Positions 37,980 through 46,976 are shown, counted from the first letter of the stretch. The stretch: DNA of 64,000 nucleotides from Rhodanobacter thiooxydans LCS2 (GCF_000264375.1 NZ_AJXW01000043.1:124001-188000), one strand, 5' to 3'. Notes: generated by a model from the sequence alone, not told the origin. Made by a program: numbers and translations.

Positions 37980-38651
37980 TCACAACGCGATGACCATTTC
38001 CGACAGGAGCTCCAGGTTCCGATCCGCCAGTACGCCATGCACCGGCCTGCTGGACAAGGTGGCATCGCGCGCCGCCATGACTTCGTGAATCTCGCCGGCG
38101 CACAGCGCGACCACGCTTTCCAGTACGGCGTCGATGCTGGCGTGGCCGGTGTCCAGGCGCATCCGGGCCAGCAATCGTTCGGTACCCGCGGCGCTCAGCA
38201 TCAAGTCGCCGGTAACCCAGCTGTTGACGGTGAACAGACTGGTTGGCACGCCCTTGGCGCTCATCCCCATGCCCAGCAAATGCCGGGTGGTGACTGACAC
38301 CTGCGGATCGCCGGTCAACGCGGCGAAGGCCTTTTCCGCGCCCGACCGGAGCCGCCCTGCCCACAGCGGACGGCAGGCAAACAGATGGAAGTGACCGTGT
38401 TCGCTGGCGCCGGATCGATCTTCGGGTGAGTGCGAGTGGTAGAACCACTGGTAGCCACTGACCCGATCGATCGCATCGTTTTCGGGATAGTGCTGCCATT
38501 GTCGCGGGGGTTTGCCCGCAAGCAGGCCGTGCAGCAAATGCTCGCCGCGCGCCGCCAGGGCGGCGTAGGTTTCCAGCAAGCGCTGGCCGGCGGCATCGGC
38601 GTCGGTGCCGCCAACGGGGGCCCGAGGCCGCCGGCCAGACGCCGGTGCCAT
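37980..38651 (-). CDS. DUF6969-like His-rich protein, partner of Cys-rich peptide
   Basis: A 223-residue soluble protein. Residues 50-91 carry a striking set of possible metal ligands: WQHYPENDAID (His54), WFYHSHS (His72, His74) and SEHGHFHLF (His85, His87, His89). This resembles the HYP...YHAH...EHGHFH pattern I associate with DUF6969; function unknown. The ATG shares its A with the stop of the Cys-rich peptide gene (TGATG at 38651), so the two are translationally coupled and under the ECF-type promoter at 38975-39005. After the TGA at 37980 the same frame stays open for 39 more codons (SSFAIVLLKTRARR, then MVLERSLHDLASA) to a TAA at 37860, so the TGA may be a recent nonsense change. Confidence 0.65.
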   Translation of the reverse strand: MAPASGRRPRAPVGGTDADAAGQRLLETYAALAARGEHLLHGLLAGKPPRQWQHYPENDAIDRVSGYQWFYHSHSPEDRSGASEHGHFHLFACRPLWAGRLRSGAEKAFAALTGDPQVSVTTRHLLGMGMSAKGVPTSLFTVNSWVTGDLMLSAAGTERLLARMRLDTGHASIDAVLESVVALCAGEIHEVMAARDATLSSRPVHGVLADRNLELLSEMVIAL

Positions 38652-38914
38652 CAGTGCTGGGCAGCGCACTTGGGAGCGCACTTCGCTCCACACCTGGGTG
38701 CGCACTTGCTGGCGCCGCACTTCGCCTTCATGTTCCGATGCGTGTGCTTCTTGGCGGCGCACTTGCCCGCCGCGCACTTGGCGCCGCACTTGGTCATGCT
38801 CGTCGACGACCCGCACTTGCCTTGGGTGCCGCTCATATCCGCGGCAGCTGCGGGAAGGGCAACGATGGCAGCGGTCAGCGCGGCGAGCGAGGCGAGTTTC
38901 ACGGAAGCTTTCAT
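38651..38914 (-). CDS. exported Cys-rich repeat peptide (bufferin/HvfA-like precursor)
   Basis: An 87-residue precursor with a Sec signal (KLASLAALTAAIVALPAAAA) and a mature part with nine cysteines in repeated KC(G/A)-type units (TKCGAKCAAGKCAAKK, KAKCGASKCAPRCGAKC), many Lys and a few His. Small exported Cys-rich peptides of this kind (bufferins, HvfA) bind copper or other metals, often after thiol modification. No DUF692 gene is adjacent; the coupled neighbour is the DUF6969-like gene. The promoter shares the motif found before bufA and the sigma gene. The ATG at 38914 is the start of the signal peptide. Confidence 0.8.
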   Translation of the reverse strand: MKASVKLASLAALTAAIVALPAAAADMSGTQGKCGSSTSMTKCGAKCAAGKCAAKKHTHRNMKAKCGASKCAPRCGAKCAPKCAAQH

Positions 38915-38974
38915 GGGTTTCTCCAATGCAGGTGACAGGAAAAGTTGCGGATAGAGACATACGGTCTCGGCAAC

Positions 38975-39005
38975 AGAGAGGCCGCCGGCGAACAAAAGGA
39001 TTCAG
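38975..39005 (-). promoter_or_regulatory. ECF-type promoter of the Cys-rich peptide operon
   Basis: Minus strand: TGAATCCTTT, 14 nt, then CTCTCTG, 60 nt before the peptide ATG. Same first box and spacing as at 46401-46431 and 48946-48976; the second box differs by one base. Confidence 0.8.
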
Positions 39006-39025
39006 GAAATCGGCGCGGCAACCGG

Positions 39026-40117
39026 TCAGCCCAACCACCAGTACAGCAGCGCGCCGAACATCGCGCCGACGGGCACGGTGATCACCCACGAAAGGACGAT
39101 GGCGGTCATCACGGGTCGATCCACGCCTGCACCGTTGCTGATGCCGCTGCCGGCGAGGGCGCCGACCGACACATGGGTCGTGGACACCGGCAACCCACTG
39201 AATGAGGCCGTGCCGACCAGCAGGCTGGTGGTCAGGCCGGCGGCCAGCGCCCCGCCGGCATCGAGCCGCGTGATCCTGTCGCTCATGGTGCGGGCAACAC
39301 GCGCCGCCCCCAGCAAACCGCCCACGAGCATCGCCAGACCGACCGCCAGCGCCGAGGCGCTATCGTCCAGCGCAGCGATCGGCAACAGGAGTGCCGCGAT
39401 CTTGGGCGTGTCGTTCAGGCCCCTGGCGAAGCTGACCGCGCCGCCGGACAGATACAGCAGGCCATCCACCACGCCACGGGCATCAGGCCGCCACACGCGC
39501 CGGGCCCCGACGCTTTCGCACTCGGCCACGGTACCGGCGATGGCCACCGGCATGCCCGTGCGCAGCATCAGCCCGTCCGCCGAAACCTGCACCGCACTCA
39601 CCGTGCACTCGCACTCCGGCTCGCGCTCTGCTCGGGCGGTCAGCCTGCGCAGCCACGGTGCCAGCAGGTAGGCCGGCAGGACCGCAATGACGGGAGTCGC
39701 CAGCAGCGGCAGCAGGAAGCTGTATCCCAGCGTGCCGAACTTCACCGCCGGGCCGACGGCCATCAGGCCGACACCGCTCATCGCGCCGACCAGTGCGTGG
39801 GTGGTCGAGATCGGCTGCCCACGCCAGGCGGCCAGCGCGACGGTAATGCCGGCGCCGCCAGCGACCGCCAGCGCAAACGGAAGCTGTGCTGCGACCTCGG
39901 CCGGCACCAGGCCGGCACCGGTGAACGCCTTCAGCAGCGCACGCGCGAGGAACACCGAGGACAACGATCCGGCCAGGGTGGTGATGCTCGCCCAGCCCAG
40001 GCTGGTCCAGTAACCGGCGCGGCGACTGCCGTACACCACGGCCACGCCCTTGAAGTTGTCATTGGCGCCGTTGGTGGCGGCGAGGAACAGCACGGTCAGT
40101 ACAAGCAGGGTTTCCAT
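39026..40117 (-). CDS. PiT-family inorganic phosphate (arsenate?) transporter
   Basis: A membrane protein of 363 residues with the duplicated PiT signatures NGANDNFKGVA (N-terminal half) and GLNDTPKIAALLL (C-terminal half), each followed by a Ser-Thr-Thr-His motif (QPISTTHALVG, LPVSTTHVSVG). It symports phosphate with H+ or Na+. It is the last gene of an arsenosugar-type cluster, 85 nt after the DUF2064 gene, so movement of phosphate or an arsenic species is a plausible specific role (inference). Confidence 0.88.
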   Translation of the reverse strand: METLLVLTVLFLAATNGANDNFKGVAVVYGSRRAGYWTSLGWASITTLAGSLSSVFLARALLKAFTGAGLVPAEVAAQLPFALAVAGGAGITVALAAWRGQPISTTHALVGAMSGVGLMAVGPAVKFGTLGYSFLLPLLATPVIAVLPAYLLAPWLRRLTARAEREPECECTVSAVQVSADGLMLRTGMPVAIAGTVAECESVGARRVWRPDARGVVDGLLYLSGGAVSFARGLNDTPKIAALLLPIAALDDSASALAVGLAMLVGGLLGAARVARTMSDRITRLDAGGALAAGLTTSLLVGTASFSGLPVSTTHVSVGALAGSGISNGAGVDRPVMTAIVLSWVITVPVGAMFGALLYWWLG

Positions 40118-40202
40118 CGGGCATCCGGGGTAGCGTCACGCGAAGACGAAGCGGCGAAGTACAAGGCCGCATGTCATGGAGTCACCCGGGTGGCAAAACG
40201 AT

Positions 40203-40883
40203 TCAGGCCGTTGGAGATCCTGCAAGTTGCCGCTGCATCCATTTCGCCAGCGCACGCTGCGCCGGCAAGGCCTCCGGCAGCCGGCCAAGCGCATCCAGCA
40301 CCCGCGGCAAATCGTCGGCGTTGTCGACATCGGTGAGTACGGGCAGCTCGACGATGTTTTCCGTCGCTGGCAGTGCTTTGCGCAGCGCCAGGCAGGTGTC
40401 GCCCCGCGAATAGCGCACCGACTGCCAGGTCGCCAGCGGCACCGGCGTGTTGGCGCCGAACAGCCAGAAGCCGCCATCGGTGGCGGGACCGAGCACGCAC
40501 GCCACCGGGGGCTCGGCCAGTGCCTGTGCGGCCTGGGCCAGTTGCCCCGACGTGAGCTGCGGCACGTCCGCACCTACCAGCAGCACGCTGTCGTGCCGAC
40601 CCAGCAGGGTTTCTAGAACGTGATGCATGCGCGTACCCAGGCCGCCCTCCCCCTGCCAGATCGTGGGAAAGTCCGGCCACGCCGCATGCGCCGCGTCGTC
40701 GGCCTCGGCCACTGCCCAGTAAGGCGTGATGAGCGGCCGGGTCGCCTTGGCCACCGCCGCCACGGCAGCGCTGGCCAGCCGATGGAAATCGAGCGCAGCG
40801 TCTTCGCCAATCGCCGCCGCCAGCCGCGTCTTCAGCGGTGAATGGCCCGGGGTCTTGACGAAGATGGCCAGCGCGGTCGTCAT
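40203..40883 (-). CDS. DUF2064 protein (TIGR04282 arsenosugar-type sugar transferase)
   Basis: A GT-A fold nucleotidyl/glycosyl-transferase-like protein of 226 residues: AIFVKTPGHSPLKTRLA at the N-terminus, VLLVGADVPQL (Asp metal site) and GPATDGGFWLFG. TIGR04282 proteins are found in arsenosugar gene clusters. The ATG at 40883 overlaps the stop of the upstream glycosyltransferase (ATGA), so the two are coupled. Confidence 0.85.
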   Translation of the reverse strand: MTTALAIFVKTPGHSPLKTRLAAAIGEDAALDFHRLASAAVAAVAKATRPLITPYWAVAEADDAAHAAWPDFPTIWQGEGGLGTRMHHVLETLLGRHDSVLLVGADVPQLTSGQLAQAAQALAEPPVACVLGPATDGGFWLFGANTPVPLATWQSVRYSRGDTCLALRKALPATENIVELPVLTDVDNADDLPRVLDALGRLPEALPAQRALAKWMQRQLAGSPTA

Positions 40884-41557
40884 GTCCTCGTCCGCCGCGT
40901 GGCGCACCATGCCTGGGCCGCGGTCAGTCGCCAGTGCCGGAGCGTGGTGCTCAGCCAGCCGTGTCGCGCATACTTGCGTGCGCTGGTTTCCAGCACGGCG
41001 GGAATGCGCCGCAATGGCAACCCTGCATGTCTCACGGCCCATACCAGCAGGTGATCCTCGCCGCAACGCGCCTGCTCGTTGAAGCCATGCAGCGCCTCGA
41101 AACTATGTCGCGGCAACAGCAGCCCCTGATCGCCGAACGGCAACCCCAGCCAGCGCGCGCGCCAGTTGGCGCCGGCGGCGTTCAGCGCCGTCCAGCGCGG
41201 GCCGTCGCCGCGAAAGGCGAGCGTGAACCATCCCAGCGCCTCGCCGCCCTGCGCGATGAAGCGCTGTAGTTGGTGCAGGGTGCCGGGACGCAAACGCGAG
41301 TCGGCATGCAGGAACCACAACCACTCGCCCGTGGCCAGGCCGGCGCCGAGATTCTGCTGGCGGGCACGGCCGACTTCGCTGCGGCACTGCCGATAGTGCA
41401 GACATGCGGGCCACGTCGTCGGTGGCGGTCGCGGCTCGTCGTCGGCGCACACCACGATCACCTCGCTGCCATCCGGCAAGCCCGCCAGCTGCCGCAGCAG
41501 CTCGGGCCATTCAGTCTCGCCGGGCGCCAGCGGCACGATCACCGACAACGAAGTCAT
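40880..41557 (-). CDS. family-2 glycosyltransferase (TIGR04283 arsenosugar type)
   Basis: A GT-A glycosyltransferase of 225 residues: TSLSVIVPLAPGETEW, then RARQQNLGAGLATGEWLWFL and HADSRLRPG (Asp-x-Ser metal motif), and GFNEQARCGEDHLLVW. TIGR04283 members partner DUF2064 proteins and ArsS in arsenosugar synthesis. It lies 1 nt after arsM and is coupled to the DUF2064 gene. Confidence 0.87.
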   Translation of the reverse strand: MTSLSVIVPLAPGETEWPELLRQLAGLPDGSEVIVVCADDEPRPPPTTWPACLHYRQCRSEVGRARQQNLGAGLATGEWLWFLHADSRLRPGTLHQLQRFIAQGGEALGWFTLAFRGDGPRWTALNAAGANWRARWLGLPFGDQGLLLPRHSFEALHGFNEQARCGEDHLLVWAVRHAGLPLRRIPAVLETSARKYARHGWLSTTLRHWRLTAAQAWCATRRTRT

Positions 41558-41558
41558 G

Positions 41559-42638
41559 TCAGCAACAGCCGGCCGAAAAGCTGGCCGCGGCGCCGGTCGA
41601 CGCGGCGGGCGCGCAATCGAACAGGCCGAAATGCCGCCGCTTGTCGCCGTCGACGCGGAAATGCGCGGCATAGCGGCTGCCCGCCAGCATGTCGGCGGTG
41701 TTGCCGCAGACCCGCACCGGCCGACCGCTCTCGAACAGGTGGTGGTCATCCAGCGCAAAGCGGTGCGGCTGCCCGGGCAAGCTGCCCAGGTAGGTCGCGA
41801 CCTGGCCGTGATCCTCGCAGCGATCCTCCAGCGGCAGCTTGAATGCGCGCCAGGTGATCGACTCGAAGTTCGCAAAACCGATACGTTGCTCGATCGCCGC
41901 ATCGGTCAGCGCGATCGGGCTGCGTGCGCACACGCGTGCATCGGCCACGCCCAGCTCGCCGAGCAAGCGGCGGAAATCCTCCAGGTACAGCGCGCCGGCG
42001 AGGCACTCGCCCAGCAGCACCGGGTCGGCCAGCAGCTCGCGCGGCAGCCGGCGATCACTGAACACGTCGGAGAAATACAGCTCGCCGCCGGGCTTGAGCA
42101 CGCGGCATATTTCGGCGAACGCGCGACGCTTGTCCGGCACCAGGTTGAGCACGCAGTTGGATACGACGACGTCGACCGAGTTCTCAGCGATGCCCAGCGC
42201 GGCCAACTCCGCGAGATCGCCCAACTGCAGCGTGACATTGCTGCGCGCGTGGCCGAAGGCCTGCGCATGCCATTGGCGATGGCGCTCGGCCACCGCCAGT
42301 TGCTGCTCGGTCATGTCGACGCCGATCACCCGCCCCTGCTCACCCACCAGCTTCGACAGCAGATAGACGTCCCGTCCGCTGCCACAACCGAGGTCGAGTA
42401 CGGTGGCGCCCTCCAGCGCAGGCGGCAGCGGCGAACCGCAGCCGTAGAAGCGCTCGCGCACCTCCGGATGCAACTGGGCGAGGATCGAGCGCAGGTTCTC
42501 CGGCATGGCTTCCAGGCTGCAGCAGGCCGTGGTGCGCAGATCACGACTCGACTGCAGGGTCTCTCCGTAATAGCTGCGCACGGCGGCTTGCTGCTCCTCC
42601 GCGTATGTGGCCGCGTCTTGTTCCAGGTTCATGCTCAT
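41559..42638 (-). CDS. arsM: arsenite methyltransferase ArsM
   Basis: SAM-dependent As(III) methyltransferase of 359 residues. The SAM loop is VLDLGCGSGRDVY (about residues 80-92). Cys40, Cys67, Cys162 (SNCVLNLV) and Cys212 (GECLAGALY) occupy the positions of the four As(III)-binding cysteines of ArsM. A long C-terminal domain ends in GCC. ArsM makes the methylated arsenic that ArsS then modifies. The ATG at 42638 has GGAGGATCG upstream and overlaps the arsS stop. Confidence 0.93.
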   Translation of the reverse strand: MSMNLEQDAATYAEEQQAAVRSYYGETLQSSRDLRTTACCSLEAMPENLRSILAQLHPEVRERFYGCGSPLPPALEGATVLDLGCGSGRDVYLLSKLVGEQGRVIGVDMTEQQLAVAERHRQWHAQAFGHARSNVTLQLGDLAELAALGIAENSVDVVVSNCVLNLVPDKRRAFAEICRVLKPGGELYFSDVFSDRRLPRELLADPVLLGECLAGALYLEDFRRLLGELGVADARVCARSPIALTDAAIEQRIGFANFESITWRAFKLPLEDRCEDHGQVATYLGSLPGQPHRFALDDHHLFESGRPVRVCGNTADMLAGSRYAAHFRVDGDKRRHFGLFDCAPAASTGAAASFSAGCC

Positions 42639-43615
42639 GTCAACGATCCTCCACAGGAGCTGCCCGCCCCGGCGGTACAGCCATAGCAATGGTCGGCGAA
42701 TGCAATCGGGCCGTGCCCGGCGTCCGCCAGCGTGTCGATTTCCCACAAGCTGCGTCGGCGGCCGCCCAGCGGCAGCCCCAGCGCCTGGTTGAAATCGCAG
42801 TCGAACAGTTCACCATCCCAGCTCACCGACAGCAGGTTGCGGCACATCACGCCCAGCGCCGCGCGCGGATTGAATGCATCGAGCAGGGTCTGCATGTAGC
42901 GCTCGTAGCGGCCCTCGCGCTCGAGCAGGTGCAGGAAGCGCTTGATCGGCATGTTGGTGATGGTGAACAGGTGGTTGAACACGATGCCGAAGTGTTCGGC
43001 CAGCTCGCGCCGATAGGTCGCCTCCAGCGCCGCCTGGGCGGGCGGCAACGTGGCGCCCAGCGGGTTGTAGACCAGGTCCAGTTCCAGCCCGAAGCCGGCG
43101 CGGCCGTAGCCGAGCGCATTGAGCCGATGAAGGGCACGCAGGCTGGGATCGAAAACGTGCTGCCCGCGCTGCTGCTCCACGTTGGCCTTGCTGTAGCAAG
43201 GCAGCGAGGCGACCACCTTGACACCCTGCGCGGCCAGGAACTCCGCGGTGTCCTCCTGTCCCGGACGGAACAGCACGGTCAGGTTGCAGCGGTCGATGAC
43301 GGTCTTGCCCAGCGCGCGCGATCCACGCACTAGGGTGCGGAAATGCGGATTGAGTTCCGGCGCGCCGCCGGTCAGATCCACCGTATGCACGCCCGGCGCA
43401 TTCGCCAGCAGTTCCAGGATGCGTTCCACCGTGGCCGCCTGCATGATCTCGGTGCGCCCGGGTCCGGCTTCCACGTGGCAGTGCTGGCAGGCCAGGTCGC
43501 ACAGCTTGCCGACGTTGACCTGCAGGATCTCCAGCCGCGTGCGCGGCAAGGCGACTCCATGCTCGCGCAGGGAGCGGGCGAACGAGGGTGCGGCGAAAGA
43601 TGGAACGGCGTTCAT
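42635..43615 (-). CDS. arsS: arsenosugar biosynthesis radical SAM protein ArsS
   Basis: Radical-SAM enzyme of 326 residues with the cluster motif Cys39-DLA-Cys43-QH-Cys46 and a Cys-rich C-terminal DUF3641 region (CDFNQALGL, then CYGCTAGAGSSC). ArsS adds the 5'-deoxyadenosyl group of SAM to dimethylarsinous acid, the key step toward arsenosugars. It is coupled to arsM (ATGA overlap), and the upstream oxidoreductase fusion ends 48 nt before it. Confidence 0.93.
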   Translation of the reverse strand: MNAVPSFAAPSFARSLREHGVALPRTRLEILQVNVGKLCDLACQHCHVEAGPGRTEIMQAATVERILELLANAPGVHTVDLTGGAPELNPHFRTLVRGSRALGKTVIDRCNLTVLFRPGQEDTAEFLAAQGVKVVASLPCYSKANVEQQRGQHVFDPSLRALHRLNALGYGRAGFGLELDLVYNPLGATLPPAQAALEATYRRELAEHFGIVFNHLFTITNMPIKRFLHLLEREGRYERYMQTLLDAFNPRAALGVMCRNLLSVSWDGELFDCDFNQALGLPLGGRRRSLWEIDTLADAGHGPIAFADHCYGCTAGAGSSCGGSLT

Positions 43616-43663
43616 GGCAGCGTGTCCTGGTGGTGTTCGAAGTCGTGATTCCTCATGCCATCC

Positions 43664-45804
43664 TCACTTCCGCCGCCAGGCGTGATAACGGGCCAGCCAG
43701 CGCAACGTAGGTTCGGGCGCATGGGCCTTCTTCCAGTTTCCCGCCGCGTACTTGTTGGCTTCGGCCCAGGTCGGATACGCGTGGATGGTGCCAAGGATCT
43801 TTTCAAGCCCCAGCCCATGGCGCATCGCCAGCACGAACTCGGCCAGCATCTCGCCTGCATGCTGGCCCACGATGGTCGCGCCCAGGATGCGATCCTTGCC
43901 CGGTGCGGTCAGCACTTTCACGAAGCCATGCGCCTGATCCTCGGTGATCGCCCGGTCCAGATCGTCCAGTTCATAGCGCGTGGTCTCGAACGGGATGCCC
44001 CGCGCCTGCGCCTCGCGATCGTTGAGGCCGACGCGCGCCACCTCCGGATCGACGAAGGTCACCGCCGGAATCACCGCGTAGTCGACGCGAAAACGCCAGA
44101 TCGAGCCGAACAGCGCATTGACCGCGGCGTACCACGCCTGGTGAGCGGCGACGTGGGTGAACTGGTAGGGCCCGGCGACGTCGCCGCAGGCATAAATGTT
44201 CGGATACAGCGTGGCCAGCCACGCATCCGTATCCACCGTCCCGGTCACGGGAATGCCCAGCTCCTCCAGCCCGAAGCCGGCGACGCGGGGCCTGCGCCCC
44301 ACCGCCACCAGCAGCGTATCGAAGGGGATTCTTGCGCGCCGGTCCTGGTGGTCGCAGACCAGCGCGTATTGCCCGCCGTCGCGCTCGACCGCCACGGCAC
44401 GGCAGTCCGTACGCACGTCCACGCCATCGGCCGACAGGCGCGCCCGCACGAAGGCGGATACCTCGTCGTCCTCGCGCACCAGCAGGCGCCCTTGGCTCTG
44501 TACCTGGATGACCTGCGTACCGAGTCGGGCAAATGCCTGCGCAAGCTCGCAGCCGATCGGACCGCCACCCAGTATCAGCAGGCGCCCGGGCGGGTCCTGC
44601 AGCTGCCACAGCGTTTCGGAGGTGAGATAGCCCCCTTCGGCCAGCCCCGGCAGATCCGGCACCACCGGTTCGGCGCCGGTGGCGATCACGATGGCACGCG
44701 TGGTGACAGGCCTGCCGTCGATCTCGACCGTCCACGGCGACACAATGCGTGCATGGCCATGCTGCACGTCCACGCCCAGCCCGCGATAGCGTTCCATCGA
44801 ATCGTGCGGCGCCACGGCCTGCACGGCGCGCCGCACGCTGTCCATCACGGCACGGAAATCGACCCTGATGTCGCCGGCATCCACCCCGACGCGCGACGCG
44901 CCCCGCGCCTGCGCCGCCAGCCGCGCTGCGTGGATCAGCGCCTTCGATGGCACGCAACCGGTATTGAGACAGTCACCGCCCATCGCGTCGCTTTCCACCA
45001 GGGTGACCTTTGCCCGCACGGCGGCGGCGATGTAGGCGCTGACCAGTCCGCCGAACCGGCGCCGATCACCACCAGGTTGCGATCGAAACGCTTCGGCGCC
45101 GGCCAGCCTGCATGGAGCCGCCGCCGCTTCACCCGCGCCACGCTCCAGCGCGCCAGCCACGGGAACACCCCTAGCAGGACCAGCGAACCGGCGATGCGGG
45201 GCGAGACGATGCCCGCCAGCGAGTTCAGGCTGGCCAGCTGGGTGCCGGCATTCACGAACACCACGGTCGCCGCCAGCATGCCTAGCTGGCTGACCCAGTA
45301 GAAGGTGCGCAGCGGCAGCCTGGTCAATCCCATCAGCAGATTCACCACGAAGAACGGGATCACCGGCACCAGCCGCAGCGTGAACAGGTACAGGGCGCCT
45401 TCGCGCCGGATACCCTCGTCGACCGCATGCAGGCGCTGGCCGAAGCGCCGCTGCACCATGTCGCGAAAGACGAACCGGCTGGCCAGGAAGGCCAGCGTCG
45501 CGCCGATGCTGGAGGCAAACGACACCAGCAGCGTGCCTTCCAGCAGGCCGAACATCGCGCCGCCGGCCAGGGTCAGCAAGGTGGCCACCGGCAGCGACAA
45601 CGCGGTGACCGCCACATACAGCGCGAAAAACCCGCCACCGAGCAGCCACGGATGAGTCTGCCGGAAAGCCTCCAGCGCGAGCAGGTGCGCCCTCAGCGCA
45701 GCAAGCGTGAACTGGTGCTGCCAACCCAGTGCGAAGAACACGGCGACCGCACCGGACAGGCCGATGACGATCAGCCAGCGGAGGATCGTGGTGCGACTTT
45801 TCAT
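43664..45804 (-). pseudogene. TVP38/TMEM64-FAD oxidoreductase fusion with frameshift
   Basis: N-terminal TVP38/TMEM64 membrane domain (LRWLIVIGLSGAVAVFFAL, then GGAMFGLLEGTLLVSFASSI) followed by a mercuric-reductase-like flavoenzyme ([19 protein letters not shown] redox pair, LLILGGGPIGCELAQAFA, NIYACGDVAGPYQFTH). The join is broken near 45050: the FAD loop NLVVIGAGSA should run on as GLVSAYIAAAV, but one base is missing and the frame shifts. Two large open parts remain (upstream part from 45804, downstream part to 43664). Either the gene is recently inactivated, or this is a sequencing error, or two proteins are made. It lies between the sigma gene and arsS. Confidence 0.8.
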
Positions 45805-45829
45805 GCGTACGGAATCCGGTCGGCGGCGC

Positions 45830-46339
45830 TCAGTCCCTGAGATATTCCTGGACCATCTGGCGGCCACGATGGATGCGGCTCTTGACCGCCTCCCGCGTCA
45901 GCAGGAGCTGGCCGGCGATCTCGCTGATCGAGTACTCCTCGAAATCGCGAAGAATGATCGCCTCCCGGTATTTTTCCGGCAGCGACTGGATGGCGGCGGC
46001 CAGGTCCGAGCGCAGATCGAGATGCTCGACATAGATGAAAATGGCATGATCCGGCTCCGGCAACGCGACCTGCCCGCGCATCGCGCGCAGCAACCGGTGG
46101 CATTCGTGGCGCACGATCGAGAAGGCCCAGGCAGGAAACGCGGCGATCGTGCGCAGCGTGCCGAGCCGGCGGTAGATCAGCAGCAACGATTCCTGCACCG
46201 CATCGTCCGGGTCCACGCTGCTGGCGCATTGCGATTGGGCAATGCGCCGCAGGTCGGGCCGGCAGACGGTCAGCAGCCGCTCGACGGCAGCGAGGTCGCC
46301 TTGCCGCGCGGATTCCAGGAGGGCCGGGTCATGTCGCAT
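45830..46339 (-). CDS. ECF RNA polymerase sigma factor
   Basis: A 169-residue sigma-70 family factor: region 2 (VDPDDAVQESLLLIYRRLGT, then IAAFPAWAFSIVRHECHRL) and region 4 (SLPEKYREAIILRDFEEYS, then LTREAVKSRIHRGRQMV). No anti-sigma gene is next to it. A promoter with the shared TGAATCCTTT-N14-CTCTATG motif lies 61 nt upstream, so it probably activates itself and, from nearby copies, the bufferin and Cys-rich peptide operons. ECF factors control bufferin genes in other bacteria (SigF of Caulobacter). The ATG at 46339 is chosen for family length. Confidence 0.92.
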   Translation of the reverse strand: MRHDPALLESARQGDLAAVERLLTVCRPDLRRIAQSQCASSVDPDDAVQESLLLIYRRLGTLRTIAAFPAWAFSIVRHECHRLLRAMRGQVALPEPDHAIFIYVEHLDLRSDLAAAIQSLPEKYREAIILRDFEEYSISEIAGQLLLTREAVKSRIHRGRQMVQEYLRD

Positions 46340-46400
46340 GGGTGAACCTTTGCTCGGTTGCTCGATGGTGCAAATGGCGGAGATTCCTGTTCTCCCGCCC

Positions 46401-46431
46401 CATAGAGGACTCCGGCGCATCAAAGGATTCA
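46401..46431 (-). promoter_or_regulatory. ECF-type promoter of the sigma-factor gene (autoregulation)
   Basis: Minus strand: TGAATCCTTT, 14 nt, then CTCTATG, 61 nt before the sigma ATG. Identical boxes and spacing to the bufA promoter at 48946-48976. It lies in the 115-nt gap after doxX. Confidence 0.82.
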
Positions 46432-46454
46432 AGCGGATTGACCGGCACGGCCGG

Positions 46455-46976
46455 CTACCCTGCCCGTACCGCGGCCTCCGCGCCGTCGCACCGCCGGTCC
46501 ATGGGCCGGAATCGCTCGAGGATCCGATCGAGCGAGAACGCGCCCGGTCCCCAGGCGATCACCGCCAGCAGCATCATCGCCCAGACCTTGTGGTCGCTGA
46601 AATCGTTGCCGACCAGGCCGGCCCAGAAACCGTGCGGCCACAGATCCGGATAGGAAACGACGGCCATGATGTTGTAGATGAACAGGAACCCCGCGGTCAG
46701 CCGCCCGCCCAGCCCCAGCAGCAGGAACCACGGCGCGACCAGCTCGATCCAGGTGCCGAGGAACGCCGCGGTGTCGCCGGACATCAGGGGCACGTGATAT
46801 TCGTTGTTGAACAGGTAGGACGTACCCGCCGGATCGTCGAGCTTCACCACACCGGCGCGCCAGAACGCCAGCGCCACCCACACCCGGAACAGCAACAGCA
46901 CCACCGGCCCCAGGCTCGACAGTGCCGCCGCCAGTTGCCGGTAGTAACCACTCGTGCGCCACAGCAGCTTGTTCAT
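46455..46976 (-). CDS. DoxX-family membrane protein of the bufferin operon
   Basis: A 173-residue four-helix membrane protein (VVLLLFRVWVALAFWRAG, LVAPWFLLLGLGGRLTAGF, MLLAVIAWGPGAFSLDRIL). DoxX proteins regularly end bufferin operons and may act in quinone-linked redox or thiol balance. The ATG overlaps the bufC stop (ATGA). Confidence 0.88.
   Translation of the reverse strand: MNKLLWRTSGYYRQLAAALSSLGPVVLLLFRVWVALAFWRAGVVKLDDPAGTSYLFNNEYHVPLMSGDTAAFLGTWIELVAPWFLLLGLGGRLTAGFLFIYNIMAVVSYPDLWPHGFWAGLVGNDFSDHKVWAMMLLAVIAWGPGAFSLDRILERFRPMDRRCDGAEAAVRAG

Noticed and set aside
40170-40205. Another TGAATC-like ECF motif near the DUF2064-PiT gap (AACGATTCAGG)
   Set aside because: It lacks the CCTT part and there is no CTCTATG at 14 nt spacing.
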